Assembly: GCF_019303495.1 (NCBI RefSeq)
Contig: NZ_JAEVFI010000004.1
Coordinates: 61,388 to 125,387, forward strand
Length of the DNA: 64,000 bases
Direction of reading: 5' to 3'
Origin: Streptomyces sp. JJ66
Lineage (GTDB): Bacteria > Actinomycetota > Actinomycetes > Streptomycetales > Streptomycetaceae
The notes below the pieces were generated by a model, which saw only the letters and a program-made list of their open reading frames with translations, was not told the DNA's origin and did not search any database. Made by a program: the position numbers and the translations under genes. Shown piece by piece: positions 9,432 through 20,815 of the stretch. Each line of letters begins with the position of its first letter. Position 1 is the first letter of the stretch.

Positions 9432-10418
9432 TCAGGAGTTCTCGCCGATGACCGGACGGAGTTGTTCCGGCAGGAGTTCCTCGCAGGTTTCGCGGGACGT
9501 CGCGGTGAGGGCGTCGTCAACGCAGGTGTAGTAGTCGGAGTAGACGAGTTGCAGGGTGAACGCGGCGGCGACGAGCAGCAGGGCGAGACTGCCACCGACG
9601 ATGCCGCCCACCGCGGCCGACGTCAGCGGAGCCGCGCCCCGGGCCCCACCGGGCGTGCCCGGGTCACCCGGCGCGGGCGGGCGGGAGCCGGAGGCATCCG
9701 TGGCCCGGCCGGTGAGGGCGGCGACCGCCGAACCGTTCCGCCCGCCGGAGTCCTTGCGCTCGACGCCCGGCGCCCCGCGCAGCGCGCTGATGCCCCAGTA
9801 CAGGGCGAGTGAGCCCAGCAGCAGGCCGAGCGGCGCGAGGTTGAAGACCGCGACGAAGAAGAAGCCCCACATGCCCGCGAGCATGGCGAAGCGCGCGTGC
9901 CGCTGGGCCGGGTCGCGCGGGTCCCAGCGCCTTCCGGCGGGGCCGCCCTTGCGCGGCCCGCGCCCGTTGCCCGGCCCGCCAGGGCCGCCGGGTCCGCCCG
10001 GCCCGCCGGGGCCACCGGAGTCACCGGGGCCGCCGAAGCCGCCGCTCTGCCGCCGGGGCTGGCGGCTGCTCCACTGGCTGCCCCACGCCCCCCGGGCCGG
10101 TCCCTGGCCGCCGCCGTGGTCCTCGGAGCCCCCGGCGCCCGGCTCCGTGCCCTGGGCGTCACCGGAGCCCTGGGCGTCGCCGTGGCCGTGCTCGCCGTGG
10201 CCGTGCTCGCCGTGGCTGTGCTCGTCGGAGCCGTGCTGGCCGGAGCCCGGCTGGTCCGGGTCGTGGCCCTCGGGGCGGTGGCGGGGCTGCCACGGCTGGT
10301 CGGGCTGCCCCTCGGGGGGAGGCGCGAAGGGATTGTCGTCCTGGCTGCTCCACCCGGAGCCCTGGGACCGGTCGCCCGGGCGGCCGGGCTGACCGAAGAC
10401 GCGGCGTCGCTCAGTCAT
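9432..10418 (-). CDS. Membrane protein with His/Gly-rich, collagen-like N-terminus
   Basis: I do not recognise this 328-aa protein as a named family. The N-terminal ~165 residues are disordered: Pro/Gln/Asp-rich, then a GEHGHGEHGHGD His repeat (about residue 70), then collagen-like GGPGGP triplets around residues 130-150. A transmembrane region follows (MWGFFFVAVFNLAPLGLLLGSLALYW) and a second near the C-terminus (IVGGSLALLLVAAAFTLQLV), ending in a short extracytoplasmic tail with two Cys. That suggests a DUF4190-like core with a decorated tail. The start is ATG 10418. It lies between the PerM-like gene and purN, on the opposite strand to both. Confidence 0.65.
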   Translation of the reverse strand: MTERRRVFGQPGRPGDRSQGSGWSSQDDNPFAPPPEGQPDQPWQPRHRPEGHDPDQPGSGQHGSDEHSHGEHGHGEHGHGDAQGSGDAQGTEPGAGGSEDHGGGQGPARGAWGSQWSSRQPRRQSGGFGGPGDSGGPGGPGGPGGPGGPGNGRGPRKGGPAGRRWDPRDPAQRHARFAMLAGMWGFFFVAVFNLAPLGLLLGSLALYWGISALRGAPGVERKDSGGRNGSAVAALTGRATDASGSRPPAPGDPGTPGGARGAAPLTSAAVGGIVGGSLALLLVAAAFTLQLVYSDYYTCVDDALTATSRETCEELLPEQLRPVIGENS

Positions 10419-10665
10419 CAGGTGTGTGTCGTCCCCTTCGTCCGTCCGTGTCCCGCCCGCTGGTGTGCGAGGTCACGGAACCGTGCCCCGACGCTACCCG
10501 CTGGCCTGCGGGCCGTCCCGTGGGGAGCGCTCGGCGGGGCCGGTATCGTTGCTGGCGGTCGGCCGCTTCGTAGGGTTCCCCGGATTCGCCCGCCTCCGCT
10601 GTTCGTTCGATCGCACCAAGGCGCTCCCGCGCCTGATGTCCCCGAGCCTGAGAAAGAGCCTCGTC

Positions 10666-11307
10666 GTGGCTGCTGCTTCCACTCCTGCCCGCCTCGTCGT
10701 GCTCCTATCCGGTTCGGGCACGAACCTTCAGGCGCTGCTGGACGCCGTCCACTCCGCCGGGCCGGACGCGTACGGCGCCCGCGTCGTGGCCGTCGGCGCG
10801 GACCGGGACGGCATCGAGGGGCTGGCCCGGGCCGAGCGGGCCAACGTGCCGACGTTCGTGTGCCGCGTACGCGACTACGCCGACCGGGCCGACTGGGACC
10901 GGGCGCTGGCCGAGGCGACGGCCGCCCACGCGCCGGATCTGGTGGTCTCGGCGGGCTTCATGCGCATCGTCGGCCGGGAGTTCCTGGCCCGGTTCGGCGG
11001 CCGGTTCGTCAACACCCACCCGGCGCTGCTGCCCAGCTTTCCCGGCGCCCACGGGGTGCGGGACGCGCTCGCGTACGGCGTGAAGGTGACCGGGTGCACC
11101 GTCCACTTCGTCGACGACGGCGTCGATACCGGTCCGATCATCGCCCAGGGGGTGGTGGAGGTCCGGGACGAGGACCACCTGGACGACGGGGCCGCGCTGC
11201 ACGAGCGCATCAAGGAAGTCGAGCGACGCCTGCTCGTCAACGTCGTGGGCCGCCTGGCGCGCGACGGCTACCGCATTGAGGGACGAAAGGTACGGATTCC
11301 GGCATGA
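10666..11307 (+). CDS. purN: Phosphoribosylglycinamide formyltransferase
   Basis: The 213-aa GAR transformylase transfers formyl from 10-formyl-THF to GAR in purine synthesis. Diagnostic segments are [13 protein letters not shown] near the N-terminus, [14 protein letters not shown] with the catalytic Asn/His pair, and [13 protein letters not shown] with the catalytic Asp. An in-frame ATG at 10636 is possible, but GTG 10666 has a GAGAAAGAG stretch upstream and gives the usual N-terminus. The stop overlaps purH by four bases (ATGA), so purN-purH is a translationally coupled operon that draws on the same folate pool as folD nearby. Confidence 0.95.
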   Translation: MAAASTPARLVVLLSGSGTNLQALLDAVHSAGPDAYGARVVAVGADRDGIEGLARAERANVPTFVCRVRDYADRADWDRALAEATAAHAPDLVVSAGFMRIVGREFLARFGGRFVNTHPALLPSFPGAHGVRDALAYGVKVTGCTVHFVDDGVDTGPIIAQGVVEVRDEDHLDDGAALHERIKEVERRLLVNVVGRLARDGYRIEGRKVRIPA

Positions 11308-12872
11308 CCGCCGAAGCTACGAAGCGACCGATCCGCCGCGCGCTGGTCAGCGTCTACGACAAGACGGGGCTGGAGGAGCTGGCCCGTGGCCTGCACGCGG
11401 CCGGGGTCCAGCTCGTCTCCACCGGCTCGACGGCCGCGAAGATCGCCGCCGCCGGGGTACCGGTGACGAAGGTCGAGGAGCTGACCGGCTTCCCCGAGTG
11501 CCTGGACGGCCGGGTCAAGACGCTCCACCCGCGCGTCCACGCGGGCATCCTGGCCGACCAGCGCCTTGAGGCGCACCGCGAGCAGCTGGCCGAGCTGGGC
11601 GTGGAGCCGTTCGAGCTGGTGGTCGTCAACCTCTACCCGTTCCGGGAGACGGTCGCCTCCGGCGCCTCCCCGGACGCGTGTGTGGAGCAGATCGACATCG
11701 GCGGCCCGTCCATGGTGCGCGCCGCCGCGAAGAACCACCCGTCCGTGGCGGTCGTCGTCAACCCCGAGCGGTACGCCGACGTGCTGCGGGCGGCGGCTGA
11801 CGGCGGTTTCGACCTGAGCGCCCGCAAGCGGCTGGCCGCCGAGGCGTTCGCTCACACCGCCGCCTACGACGTGGCCGTGGCGGGCTGGTTCGCCGACGAC
11901 TCCGTCGGCTACGCGTCCGACGACAGCGGATTCCCGGCGTTCCTCGGCTCCGCGCTGGAGCGGCGGCACGTGCTGCGCTACGGCGAGAACCCGCACCAGG
12001 GCGCGGCCCTCTACAGCGACGGCACCGGCGGCCTGGCGGAGGCCGAGCAGCTGCACGGCAAGGAGATGTCGTACAACAACTACGTGGACACCGAGGCCGC
12101 CCGCCGCGCCGCGCACGACCACGCCGAGCCGTGCGTGGCGATCATCAAGCACGCCAACCCGTGCGGCATCGCGACCGGCACGGACGTCGCCGAGGCACAC
12201 CGCAAGGCACACGCCTGCGACCCGCTGTCCGCGTTCGGCGGCGTCATCGCCGTCAACCGGCCGGTGTCGGTGGCGATGGCCGAGCAGGTCGCGGAGATCT
12301 TCACCGAGGTCGTCGTCGCCCCCGGCTACGACCAGGGCGCCGTGGAGGTGCTGACGCGGAAGAAGAACGTCCGTGTGCTGCGCTGCCCACAGGCGCCCGG
12401 CGCGGTCACCGAGCTGCGTCCCGTCGAGGGTGGCGCGCTGCTCCAGGCCAAGGACCGCCTGCAGGCCGACGGCGACGACCCGGCGCGCTGGACGCTGGCC
12501 ACCGGCGAGGCGCTGGACGAGGCCGGGCTCGCCCAGCTGGCCTTCGCCTGGCGGGCCTGCCGCGCGGTGAAGTCCAACGCCATCCTGCTCGCCCGGGACG
12601 GCGCCACGGTCGGCGTCGGCATGGGCCAGGTCAACCGGGTGGACTCCGCGAAGCTGGCCGTCGAGCGAGCGGGCGCCGAGCGGGCCGCCGGGTCCTTCGC
12701 GGCCTCCGACGCGTTCTTCCCGTTCCCCGACGGCCTTGAGGTGCTGACGGCGGCGGGCGTGCGCGCCGTCGTCCAGCCGGGCGGATCGGTACGCGACGAG
12801 GCGGTGATCGAGGCGGCCAGGGCAGCCGGCGTCACGATGTACCTCACCGGCACCCGCCACTTCTTCCACTGA
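11304..12872 (+). CDS. purH: Bifunctional AICAR transformylase/IMP cyclohydrolase
   Basis: This 522-aa enzyme performs the last two steps of IMP synthesis. The N-terminal MGS-like cyclohydrolase domain (about residues 1-150) includes LVSTGSTA and the [15 protein letters not shown] motif. The C-terminal transformylase domain has [13 protein letters not shown], the KHANPCG segment, and VKSNAILLA near residue 425. Length is canonical. The ATG overlaps the purN stop. A 17-bp hairpin follows the gene. No anomalies were seen. Confidence 0.97.
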   Translation: MTAEATKRPIRRALVSVYDKTGLEELARGLHAAGVQLVSTGSTAAKIAAAGVPVTKVEELTGFPECLDGRVKTLHPRVHAGILADQRLEAHREQLAELGVEPFELVVVNLYPFRETVASGASPDACVEQIDIGGPSMVRAAAKNHPSVAVVVNPERYADVLRAAADGGFDLSARKRLAAEAFAHTAAYDVAVAGWFADDSVGYASDDSGFPAFLGSALERRHVLRYGENPHQGAALYSDGTGGLAEAEQLHGKEMSYNNYVDTEAARRAAHDHAEPCVAIIKHANPCGIATGTDVAEAHRKAHACDPLSAFGGVIAVNRPVSVAMAEQVAEIFTEVVVAPGYDQGAVEVLTRKKNVRVLRCPQAPGAVTELRPVEGGALLQAKDRLQADGDDPARWTLATGEALDEAGLAQLAFAWRACRAVKSNAILLARDGATVGVGMGQVNRVDSAKLAVERAGAERAAGSFAASDAFFPFPDGLEVLTAAGVRAVVQPGGSVRDEAVIEAARAAGVTMYLTGTRHFFH

Positions 12873-12917
12873 CACTGACACCGGGGGCACCCACTCGCCC
12901 GGGTCACCCCGCACGCG

Positions 12918-12954
12918 CGAGGGCCGCGCACGTCATCGACGTGCGCGGCCCTCG
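12918..12954. terminator. Bidirectional terminator after purH
   Basis: Perfect 17-bp inverted repeat (12918-12934 with 12938-12954), 3-base loop, between convergent purH and the Pro-rich membrane protein gene. Confidence 0.85.
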
Positions 12955-12970
12955 TACGCGGGGACGGGCG

Positions 12971-13588
12971 TCAGCCCACCAGGCCGGGCTGCCCGCGCCG
13001 GAACCATGCCTTGGCCTCGTCCTGAGTCAGGAAGACGATGCCGGTGATGCCCAGCCCCGCCCACAGCACGCCGAACGGGATCGCTATGACGCCGAACAGC
13101 GTGAGGAACGAAGCCCACACGATCGTGCCGACGCGAATGCCGTTTCCGCCCTGCCCGAAGCGGGCGGCCAGCACGATGCCCACCACGGCGTGCACCAGGT
13201 AGAGGCCGAACAAGGTGTAGAAGATGCCGAGGCCAAGGTTGTAACCGAACGAGTCCTGCGTTGCCTGCCCGGCATCCTGGCTGTTGGCTGCCAGGAGGAT
13301 GAGCATGGCCAGCGACAACAGCCCCTGGAGCGCGCCCGCCACGAAAATCAGCACGCGCAGAACTTTCAGCTTCCCCGGCAGCTGTGTTGGCACCGGCGGG
13401 CCGGGATACATCGGCCCGCCGCCCGGGTAGCCGGGCTGCTGCGGGTATGCGGGCGGCTGCTGGGGGTAGCCGTAGCCCGGCTGGGGCGGGGCGGGCGGCT
13501 GTTGCGGGTAGCCGTACTGCGGCTGCGCCACGGGCGGCGGCCCCTGCGGCGGCGGGCCGTACGGGTTGTGCTGACTCGGGGTGCTCAC
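12971..13588 (-). CDS. Pro-rich N-terminal, multi-pass membrane protein
   Basis: A 205-aa protein. The first ~75 residues are Pro/Gln/Tyr/Gly-rich with repeated YGYPQQPP units. Four hydrophobic segments follow (for example VLIFVAGALQGLLSLAMLILL and LGLGIFYTLFGLYLVHAVVG). I recognise only the common actinobacterial architecture of a disordered Pro-rich tail on a small membrane core; the function is unknown. The longer open frame begins at 13831, but GTG 13588 is preceded by AGAGGAAG and starts the Pro-rich tail directly. It is divergent from folD, with a 260-base gap that should carry both promoters. Confidence 0.7.
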   Translation of the reverse strand: MSTPSQHNPYGPPPQGPPPVAQPQYGYPQQPPAPPQPGYGYPQQPPAYPQQPGYPGGGPMYPGPPVPTQLPGKLKVLRVLIFVAGALQGLLSLAMLILLAANSQDAGQATQDSFGYNLGLGIFYTLFGLYLVHAVVGIVLAARFGQGGNGIRVGTIVWASFLTLFGVIAIPFGVLWAGLGITGIVFLTQDEAKAWFRRGQPGLVG

Positions 13589-13848
13589 AGCGGACTTCCT
13601 CTGACACGGTAGGGACGTAACGGTGGTGCCGCCCTGCCGGTACGGGGGCCACGCCGAAGCCGCAGGCAAGAGGAATCCCCTGGGTGCCGCCCCCGCGACC
13701 GCCCCCGACGGCCGCAGCACCCGCTCATCATCCGGTGTACCAAGGAGTGCTGTCCAGTTGCGTTCGCGTTCTGTGACGAACCGTGGGCGCACGTGCCGGC
13801 GCCGCCCGGGGTGGAACGCGCGGGCTCTCATCCGCGAGGATGGGGGCC

Positions 13849-14703
13849 ATGAGCGCGCAGATTCTCGACGGCAAGGCCACCGCGGCCGCGATCAAGTCCG
13901 AACTGACGACCCGGGTCGAGGCCCTGGCCGCCCGTGGTGTGCGGCCCGGCCTCGCCACGGTGCTGGTGGGTGACGACCCGGCCAGCCACAAGTACGTGGC
14001 GGGCAAGCACCGCGACTGTGCCCAGGTGGGCATCGCCTCCCTCCAGCGGGAACTGCCCGCGACGGCCTCGCAGGAGGAGATCGAGGCCGTCGTGCGCGAG
14101 CTGAACGAGGACCCGGAGTGCACCGGCTACATCGTGCAGTTGCCCCTGCCCAAGGGCATGGACACCAACCGGGTGCTGGAGCTGATGGACCCGGACAAGG
14201 ACGCCGACGGTCTCCACCCCGCCAACCTGGGCCGCCTCGTCCTCGGGGTGCCCGCGCCGCTGCCGTGCACCCCGAACGGCATCATCGAGCTGCTGCGCCG
14301 CCACGGGGTGCGGATCGCGGGCGCGGAGGTCGTCGTCGTCGGGCGCGGCATCACCGTGGGCCGCTCGCTGCCGCTGCTGCTCACCCGCCGCTCGGAGAAC
14401 GCCACCGTGACGCAGTGCCACACCGGCACCCGGGACCTGGCCGCGCACCTGCGCCGCGCCGACATCGTGGTGGCCGCCGCGGGCGTGCCGCACCTGATCA
14501 AGCCGGAGGACGTGCGGCCAGGCGCCGCCGTGCTGGATGTCGGCGTCAGCCGCGACGAGAGCGGCAAGATCGTCGGCGACGTGCACCCCGGGGTGGCCGA
14601 GACGGCCGCCTGGGTCGCCCCGAACCCCGGCGGCGTCGGCCCGATGACGCGGGCGATGCTGCTGGCCAACGTCGTCGAAGCGGCCGAGCGGAACGCGGGC
14701 TGA
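13849..14703 (+). CDS. folD: Bifunctional methylene-THF dehydrogenase/cyclohydrolase
   Basis: This 284-aa enzyme interconverts 5,10-methylene-THF and 10-formyl-THF with NADP, supplying formyl groups for PurN and PurH encoded just upstream. Visible motifs are the Y-x3-K segment YVAGKHRDC, the substrate-binding VQLPLPKG, the DADGLHP stretch, and the nucleotide-binding [12 protein letters not shown]. The C-terminal [13 protein letters not shown] is diagnostic. ATG 13849 gives the conserved [13 protein letters not shown] start; in-frame upstream starts at 13840 and 13783 are less likely. The next gene starts 5 bases after the stop. Confidence 0.96.
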   Translation: MSAQILDGKATAAAIKSELTTRVEALAARGVRPGLATVLVGDDPASHKYVAGKHRDCAQVGIASLQRELPATASQEEIEAVVRELNEDPECTGYIVQLPLPKGMDTNRVLELMDPDKDADGLHPANLGRLVLGVPAPLPCTPNGIIELLRRHGVRIAGAEVVVVGRGITVGRSLPLLLTRRSENATVTQCHTGTRDLAAHLRRADIVVAAAGVPHLIKPEDVRPGAAVLDVGVSRDESGKIVGDVHPGVAETAAWVAPNPGGVGPMTRAMLLANVVEAAERNAG

Positions 14704-14708
14704 CGGCG

Positions 14709-15110
14709 GTGGCTGCCCCCTTCCCGCGCCGCTCGCGCCGCTTCCCGGTCTTCACCCGGGACACCGCCCGCCCCGAGGGCGGCGGGCGGGCGGCGCCGGG
14801 TGACGCCCTGGCCCCGGCCCGTCAGTGGCCGCTGCTCGTCGTGCTCGCGGGCACGGCCGCCGGGCTGCTACTCCTGCTGAGCACCATGCGGATCGGTCTG
14901 CTCATCGTGGGCGCCGCCCTGTTGACGGGCGCGGTGCTGCGGTGGCTGGTGCCGTCGGTGGGCATGCTGGCGGTCCGCTCCCGCTTCACCGACGTCCTGA
15001 CGTACGGGGCGCTGGGCACGGCGGTGGTGCTGCTGGCGCTCATGGTCCAGCCCAACCCGTGGCTGCGTATCCCGTTCCTCCAGGAGATCATGCGGTTCCT
15101 GGTGCGCTAG
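14709..15110 (+). CDS. DUF3017-like small membrane protein
   Basis: A 133-aa protein beginning with GTG only 5 bases after the folD stop, so it is probably in the same operon. A basic, disordered N-terminus of about 35 residues is followed by three hydrophobic helices (about residues 37-55, 58-77 and 95-112). This matches the DUF3017 family, which commonly follows folD in actinomycetes. No catalytic motif is present and the role is unknown. The frame is open far upstream through folD, but those starts are artefacts of GC bias. Confidence 0.75.
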   Translation: MAAPFPRRSRRFPVFTRDTARPEGGGRAAPGDALAPARQWPLLVVLAGTAAGLLLLLSTMRIGLLIVGAALLTGAVLRWLVPSVGMLAVRSRFTDVLTYGALGTAVVLLALMVQPNPWLRIPFLQEIMRFLVR

Positions 15111-15284
15111 CACACGCTGGGATGGCCGGATTCCGCCGGTCGCCGACAGGCGCGTGCATGGCCCGGGCGGGACGGGGAACAACACGGTCACCCCCACGGG
15201 TGCACAACCGCGCCCCGGCAGCCGCCCGCCCCCTCCTTCCGCGGGCGGCTGCCCAGCGTGTGTCGCGGGGGCCCGGCGCGGTAG

Positions 15285-16385
<1,101 letters not shown>

Positions 16386-16456
16386 CGGACGGCTGACGGA
16401 CGGCGTGGCTGAGCGGGAGCCGCCGCACGCGGCTGGACCCCCAGCGCTCGCCCCGC

Positions 16457-16506
16457 ACGGCGCGGGCGCGGCACCCCTCCCGAGGTGGGTGCCGCGCCCG
16501 CGCCGT
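16457..16506. terminator. Terminator after mdh
   Basis: Perfect 20-bp inverted repeat (16457-16476 with 16487-16506) with a 10-base loop, between convergent mdh and the lipoprotein gene. A short GGTGTC/GGTGCC hexamer run follows at about 16513-16535. Confidence 0.85.
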
Positions 16507-16589
16507 TTCCGTGTCGGTGTCGGTGCCGGTGCCGTTTTCGTACCGTGCCCGCGCTGAGCCGGGCGGGTTCGCGCCGCGCCCGCCCCCGT

Positions 16590-17321
16590 TCAGCCGCCCG
16601 CCAGTTCCTTCTGTACCTTCTTCACGTCCACCGACTCCTTGGCCGAGGGTGTCTCGCTCGGCACCGGCTCGTCGAAGTCGGACAGGGTGGTCGTGGTCGT
16701 CGAGCCGTCCGCCTTCTCCACCAGCCGCACCGGGTACGGCTCGCCCTGGGCGGCGACGTCGATGGTGTGGGTCCGCTCCCCGCTCTCGGCGGTGATGGTG
16801 ACGACGGGCTCCCCGTCCACCTCCCCCTTGGCGGGGTCGCTCCACTCGGCGCCGCCCGATTTCATGCCGTCCTGGAGCGTCCGCAGCTGGCAGCCCGCCG
16901 CGAAGTCCTCCATCATCGGGTCGCTCGCGGGACCGGTGAGGTAGCGGCCCGCGAACGCCTCGTAGGCGTCCGCACCGGCCTGTCCGGCCTGGGCCTCCCA
17001 GAACGTGCGGTCGGGCTTGAACCACACCACATCGCCGCGCTTGATGATCTCGGCTGAGCCCTGCTCGCCCATGCTGGTGGTGCCGGCGCAGTTGCCGTCG
17101 CGGTCCAGCATGAAGTCGATGGACGCCGTGTCCTGTTGGTCGCCGCGTATCGTGAACCGCAGCGACCGCGCGGACTTCAGCGCCTCGCGCGCCCGCTCCT
17201 CGACCTGCTGCCCGGACTGGTCCGCCAGCCCGTCGCCACCGCTCGTGCAGGCCGCGAGGCCGCCCGCGGCCACCAGTGCGGCCGCGGCCACCGCCGCCAG
17301 CCTTCCGTACTGCTTGCCCAC
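16590..17321 (-). CDS. Secreted lipoprotein, LppX/LolA-like
   Basis: A 243-aa predicted lipoprotein: the N-terminus has a short basic start, a hydrophobic core and lipobox GLAAC, so the mature protein begins at that Cys outside the membrane. The body has short alternating strands (SLRFTIRG, IDFMLDRDGNCAG, EIIKRGDVVWFKPD) and a VVTITAES segment. That pattern resembles the LolA/LppX-type half-barrel lipoproteins of actinobacteria, but this is a fold guess. GTG 17321 is preceded by GGAGG; an extended frame to 17366 is less likely. The ligand is unknown. It is divergent from the betaine cassette, with a tandem repeat in the gap. Confidence 0.7.
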   Translation of the reverse strand: MGKQYGRLAAVAAAALVAAGGLAACTSGGDGLADQSGQQVEERAREALKSARSLRFTIRGDQQDTASIDFMLDRDGNCAGTTSMGEQGSAEIIKRGDVVWFKPDRTFWEAQAGQAGADAYEAFAGRYLTGPASDPMMEDFAAGCQLRTLQDGMKSGGAEWSDPAKGEVDGEPVVTITAESGERTHTIDVAAQGEPYPVRLVEKADGSTTTTTLSDFDEPVPSETPSAKESVDVKKVQKELAGG

Positions 17322-17344
17322 GTGCCCAAGACCTCCGTCGGTGC

Positions 17345-17402
17345 GGTGTTCACCTGCGGGCCCCACCGTACGGGGTGTTCACATTCGGGCCCCACCGTAC
17401 GG
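17345..17402. repeat. 29-bp tandem duplication in a divergent promoter region
   Basis: Two adjacent 29-base copies (17345-17373 and 17374-17402) differ at two positions. Each contains GGTGTTCAC and GGGCCCCACCGTACGG. They lie just upstream of the lipoprotein gene and 155 bases before the aldehyde dehydrogenase start, so they may bind a regulator of either. Confidence 0.8.
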
Positions 17403-17557
17403 AACGGGACGATCCGGCGTGCGCCGCGTGAGGAAGGCCACTTCCGCGCGGATGCGCGCATGGGTTCGAAGGAACGGGGAAGGGGTGCCCGTTGCCGGTA
17501 TGACCGGCACCGCGCGACAGCGCCCGGAAAGCTCCGGAAGCCCCAGAAAGCAAGGTA

Positions 17558-19075
17558 ATGCAGCACGAAGACGCGTCCGACCTCGCAACCCTGTTCATCG
17601 CCGGGCACTGGCGTGCCGCCAGCAGCGGTGGCACCCGCGAGGTGCTGGACCCCGCCGACGCCACGGTGCTCGCGCGGGTCGCCGACGGCTGCGCGAAGGA
17701 CACGGACGCGGCGGTGGCCGCCGCCCGCCGGGCCTTCGACGAGGGCCCCTGGCCGCACACGCCGGTCGCCGAGCGGGCCGCGCTGCTGCGCCGCGTCGCG
17801 GACCTGTTGCAGCGCGACCGCGAGGACGTGGCGCGCACCGAGTCACGGGACGCGGGCAAGACGCTGGAGGAGGGCCGGGTGGACGTCGATGACGTCACCG
17901 CCGCCTTCCGCTACTTCGCCGACCTGGTGATGAACGAGTCCGGCGGGCGCGTGGTGGACGCGGGCAGCCCGGACGTGCACAGCGTCGTCGTGCACGAGCC
18001 GGTGGGCGTCTGCGCCATGATCACGCCGTGGAACTATCCGCTGTTGCAGGCGAGCTGGAAGGTGGCCCCCGCGCTGGCGGCGGGCAACACCTTCGTGCTC
18101 AAGCCCAGCGAGCTGACGCCGATGTCCACGGTCCGCCTGCTTCAGCTGCTGGACGAGGCCGGGCTGCCCGAGGGTGTGGGCAACCTGGTCACCGGCGCGG
18201 GTGACCCGGTCGGCGCGCGGCTGGCCGAACACCCGGACGTGGACCTGGTCTCCTTCACCGGCGGCCTGGTCAGCGGCGTCAAGGTGGCCCAGGCCGCCGC
18301 GCCGGGCGTGAAGAAGGTCGCCCTCGAACTGGGCGGCAAGAACCCCAACGTCGTGTTCGCCGACGCCTGCGCCACCGACGAGGGCTTCGAGGTCGCCGTG
18401 GACCAGGCGCTGAACGCCGCGTTCATCCACAGCGGCCAGGTGTGCTCGGCCGGGGCGCGGCTCATCATCGAGGAGTCGGTGCGCGACCGCTTCGTGGCCG
18501 AACTGGTCCGCCGCGCCCAGCGCATCCGGCTGGGCCGGGGCACCGAGCCCGGCGTCGAGTGCGGCCCGCTGGTCTCCCTCCAGCAGCTGGAGAAGACCGA
18601 GCGCTACGTCGCCGACGCCCTGGCCGACGGTGCCACGCTGCGCTGCGGCGGCGTCCGCCCCGACCCGGGCGACGACCGTCCCGCCGGGGGCTTCTTCTAC
18701 CGGCCCACCGTGCTGGACCACTGCCACGGCGACATGCGCGTCGTGCGGGAGGAAACGTTTGGCCCGATCCTGACGGTGGAGACCTTCCACACCGAGGACG
18801 AGGCCGTCGCGCTCGCCAACGACACCGAGTACGGCCTCGCGGGCGGCGTCTTCTCCGCCGACACCGCCCGCGCCCGGCGCGTCGCCGCCCGGCTGCGGCA
18901 CGGCACGGTGTGGATCAACGACTACCACCCCTACCTGCCGCAGGCGGAGTGGGGCGGTTTCGGCCGCTCCGGCGTCGGCCGCGAGCTGGGCCCCGCCGGG
19001 CTGGCGGAGTACCGCGAGACCAAGCACATCTACGAGAACCTGCGCCCCGCGCCCGTCCGCTGGTTCGCCGGCTGA
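17558..19075 (+). CDS. betB: Betaine-aldehyde dehydrogenase family enzyme
   Basis: A 505-aa NAD(P)-dependent aldehyde dehydrogenase. The general-base Glu is in LELGGKNP (about residue 257) and the nucleophile Cys in HSGQVCSAG (about residue 296). It also has ITPWNYPL and the ETFGPIL segment. FTGG replaces the more usual FTGS. As the first gene of a cassette with a choline-oxidase-like enzyme and a glycine betaine transporter, its likely job is oxidising betaine aldehyde to glycine betaine, an osmoprotectant. ATG 17558 has AAGG upstream. A 123-base gap, possibly with its own promoter, separates it from the next gene. Confidence 0.9.
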   Translation: MQHEDASDLATLFIAGHWRAASSGGTREVLDPADATVLARVADGCAKDTDAAVAAARRAFDEGPWPHTPVAERAALLRRVADLLQRDREDVARTESRDAGKTLEEGRVDVDDVTAAFRYFADLVMNESGGRVVDAGSPDVHSVVVHEPVGVCAMITPWNYPLLQASWKVAPALAAGNTFVLKPSELTPMSTVRLLQLLDEAGLPEGVGNLVTGAGDPVGARLAEHPDVDLVSFTGGLVSGVKVAQAAAPGVKKVALELGGKNPNVVFADACATDEGFEVAVDQALNAAFIHSGQVCSAGARLIIEESVRDRFVAELVRRAQRIRLGRGTEPGVECGPLVSLQQLEKTERYVADALADGATLRCGGVRPDPGDDRPAGGFFYRPTVLDHCHGDMRVVREETFGPILTVETFHTEDEAVALANDTEYGLAGGVFSADTARARRVAARLRHGTVWINDYHPYLPQAEWGGFGRSGVGRELGPAGLAEYRETKHIYENLRPAPVRWFAG

Positions 19076-19198
19076 CGCCCGTGTCGCTGTCGCGGGCCGC
19101 CCCACCGGGCGGCCCGCCGCGCCCCTGGTTCCCCCCTCCCTCGTCCTCCCGCGTGCCGTGCCGCGCACGCGTCCACCGCAAGGAGCCGCACCCCACCC

Positions 19199-20815
19199 AT
19201 GCCTGAACCCAGTGAGTTCCCCAGCGCGCGTGCGTACGACTACGTGATCGTCGGCGGCGGCACGGCTGGCTGCGTCATCGCCTCCCGGCTGACCGAGGAC
19301 CCCGGCGTCACCGTCGCCGTCATCGAGGGCGGCCCCTCCGACATCGACCGCCCCGAGGTGCTCACGCTGCGCCGCTGGCTCGGCCTGCTCGGCGGCGAGC
19401 TGGACTACGACTACCCGACCACCGAACAGCCGCGCGGCAACAGCCACATCCGGCACAGCCGCGCCAAGGTGCTCGGCGGCTGCTCCTCGCACAACACGCT
19501 GATCTCCTTCAAGCCGCTGCCCGGCGACTGGGACGAGTGGGAGCAGGCGGGCGCCACCGGCTGGAACGCCACGGCGATGGACCCCTACTTCGGACGGCTG
19601 CGTAACAACGTCGTCCCGGTGCACGAGAAGGACCGCAACGCCATCGCCCGCGACTGGGTGGACGCCGCGCTGACGGCCACCGGCGTGCCCCGCGTCGAGG
19701 GCTTCAACGCCGCCCCGTTCACCGAGGGCGCCGGGTTCTTCGACCTCGCCTACCACCCGGAGGACAACAAGCGCTCCTCCGCCTCCGTCGCCTACCTCCA
19801 CCCGCACATCGAGGCGGGCGACCGCCCGAACCTGCACCTGCTGCTGAACACCTGGGCGTTCCGCCTGGAGCTGGACGGCGACACCGCGCGCGGCGTGCAC
19901 GTGCGCGCGCAGGACGGCACCGAGACGCTGCTGACCGCCCGGCGCGAGGTGATCCTGTGCGCGGGCGCGGTGGACACCCCGCGCCTGCTGCTGCACTCCG
20001 GTATCGGCCCGGCCGACGACCTCACCGCGCTCGGCATCGACGTCGCGCACGACCTGCCCGGCGTCGGCGAGAACCTGCTCGACCACCCCGAGTCGGTGAT
20101 CGTGTGGGAGACCGAGGGGCCGATTCCGGACAACTCCGCGATGGACTCCGACGCCGGTCTGTTCGTACGCCGCGACCCCGAGTCCGCCACGCCGGACCTG
20201 ATGTTCCACTTCTACCAGATCCCGTTCACCGACAACCCCGAGCGCATCGGCTACGAACGGCCCGAGCACGGGGTGTCGATGACGCCGAACATCCCCAAGC
20301 CCCGCAGCCGTGGCCGCCTCTACCTCACCAGCGCCGACCCGGCCGTCAAGCCCGCGCTGGACTTCCGCTACTTCACCGACGAGGACGACTACGACGGCCG
20401 CACCCTGGTCGAGGGCATCAAGCTCGCCCGCGAGATCGCCGCGACGGAGCCGTTCGCGAAGTGGCTGCGCCGCGAGGTGTGCCCCGGCCCGCGGATCACC
20501 AGCGACGAGGAGCTGAGCGCCTACGCCCGGCAGGTCGCCCACACCGTCTACCACCCGGCCGGGACCTGCCGCATGGGCGCCGCCGACGACGCCCTCGCCG
20601 TCGTCGATCCGCGGTTGCGGGTGCGCGGCCTGCGCAAGCTGCGCATCGCCGACGCCTCCGTCTTCCCCACCATGACCTCCGTCAACCCGATGATCGGCGT
20701 CCTGATGGTGGGCGAGAAGGCCGCCGACCTGCTCACCGCCGATGCCGGCGTCAATGCCGACGATCCCGCGACTCCCCCGACTCCCGCGACCCCGACACCG
20801 GGAGGTGTTGCCTGA
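19199..20815 (+). CDS. GMC oxidoreductase, choline oxidase-like
   Basis: A 538-aa FAD enzyme of the GMC family. The dinucleotide-binding motif [16 protein letters not shown] is at residues 16-31. GGCSSHN follows, with a His at about residue 98 in the position where Arthrobacter choline oxidase carries its covalently bound FAD. The C-terminal HTVYHPAGT holds the catalytic His, and SVNPMIG the conserved Asn. These features favour choline oxidase over the classic BetA dehydrogenase; both make betaine aldehyde. The stop overlaps the ATPase start by one base (TGATG), coupling betaine synthesis to its transport genes. Substrate is inferred from context. Confidence 0.85.
   Translation: MPEPSEFPSARAYDYVIVGGGTAGCVIASRLTEDPGVTVAVIEGGPSDIDRPEVLTLRRWLGLLGGELDYDYPTTEQPRGNSHIRHSRAKVLGGCSSHNTLISFKPLPGDWDEWEQAGATGWNATAMDPYFGRLRNNVVPVHEKDRNAIARDWVDAALTATGVPRVEGFNAAPFTEGAGFFDLAYHPEDNKRSSASVAYLHPHIEAGDRPNLHLLLNTWAFRLELDGDTARGVHVRAQDGTETLLTARREVILCAGAVDTPRLLLHSGIGPADDLTALGIDVAHDLPGVGENLLDHPESVIVWETEGPIPDNSAMDSDAGLFVRRDPESATPDLMFHFYQIPFTDNPERIGYERPEHGVSMTPNIPKPRSRGRLYLTSADPAVKPALDFRYFTDEDDYDGRTLVEGIKLAREIAATEPFAKWLRREVCPGPRITSDEELSAYARQVAHTVYHPAGTCRMGAADDALAVVDPRLRVRGLRKLRIADASVFPTMTSVNPMIGVLMVGEKAADLLTADAGVNADDPATPPTPATPTPGGVA

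Noticed and set aside
17843..20554. 903-codon minus-strand open frame
   Set aside because: Antisense to betB and the choline-oxidase-like gene, with Gly/Val/Arg/Asp-rich nonsense; no motifs.
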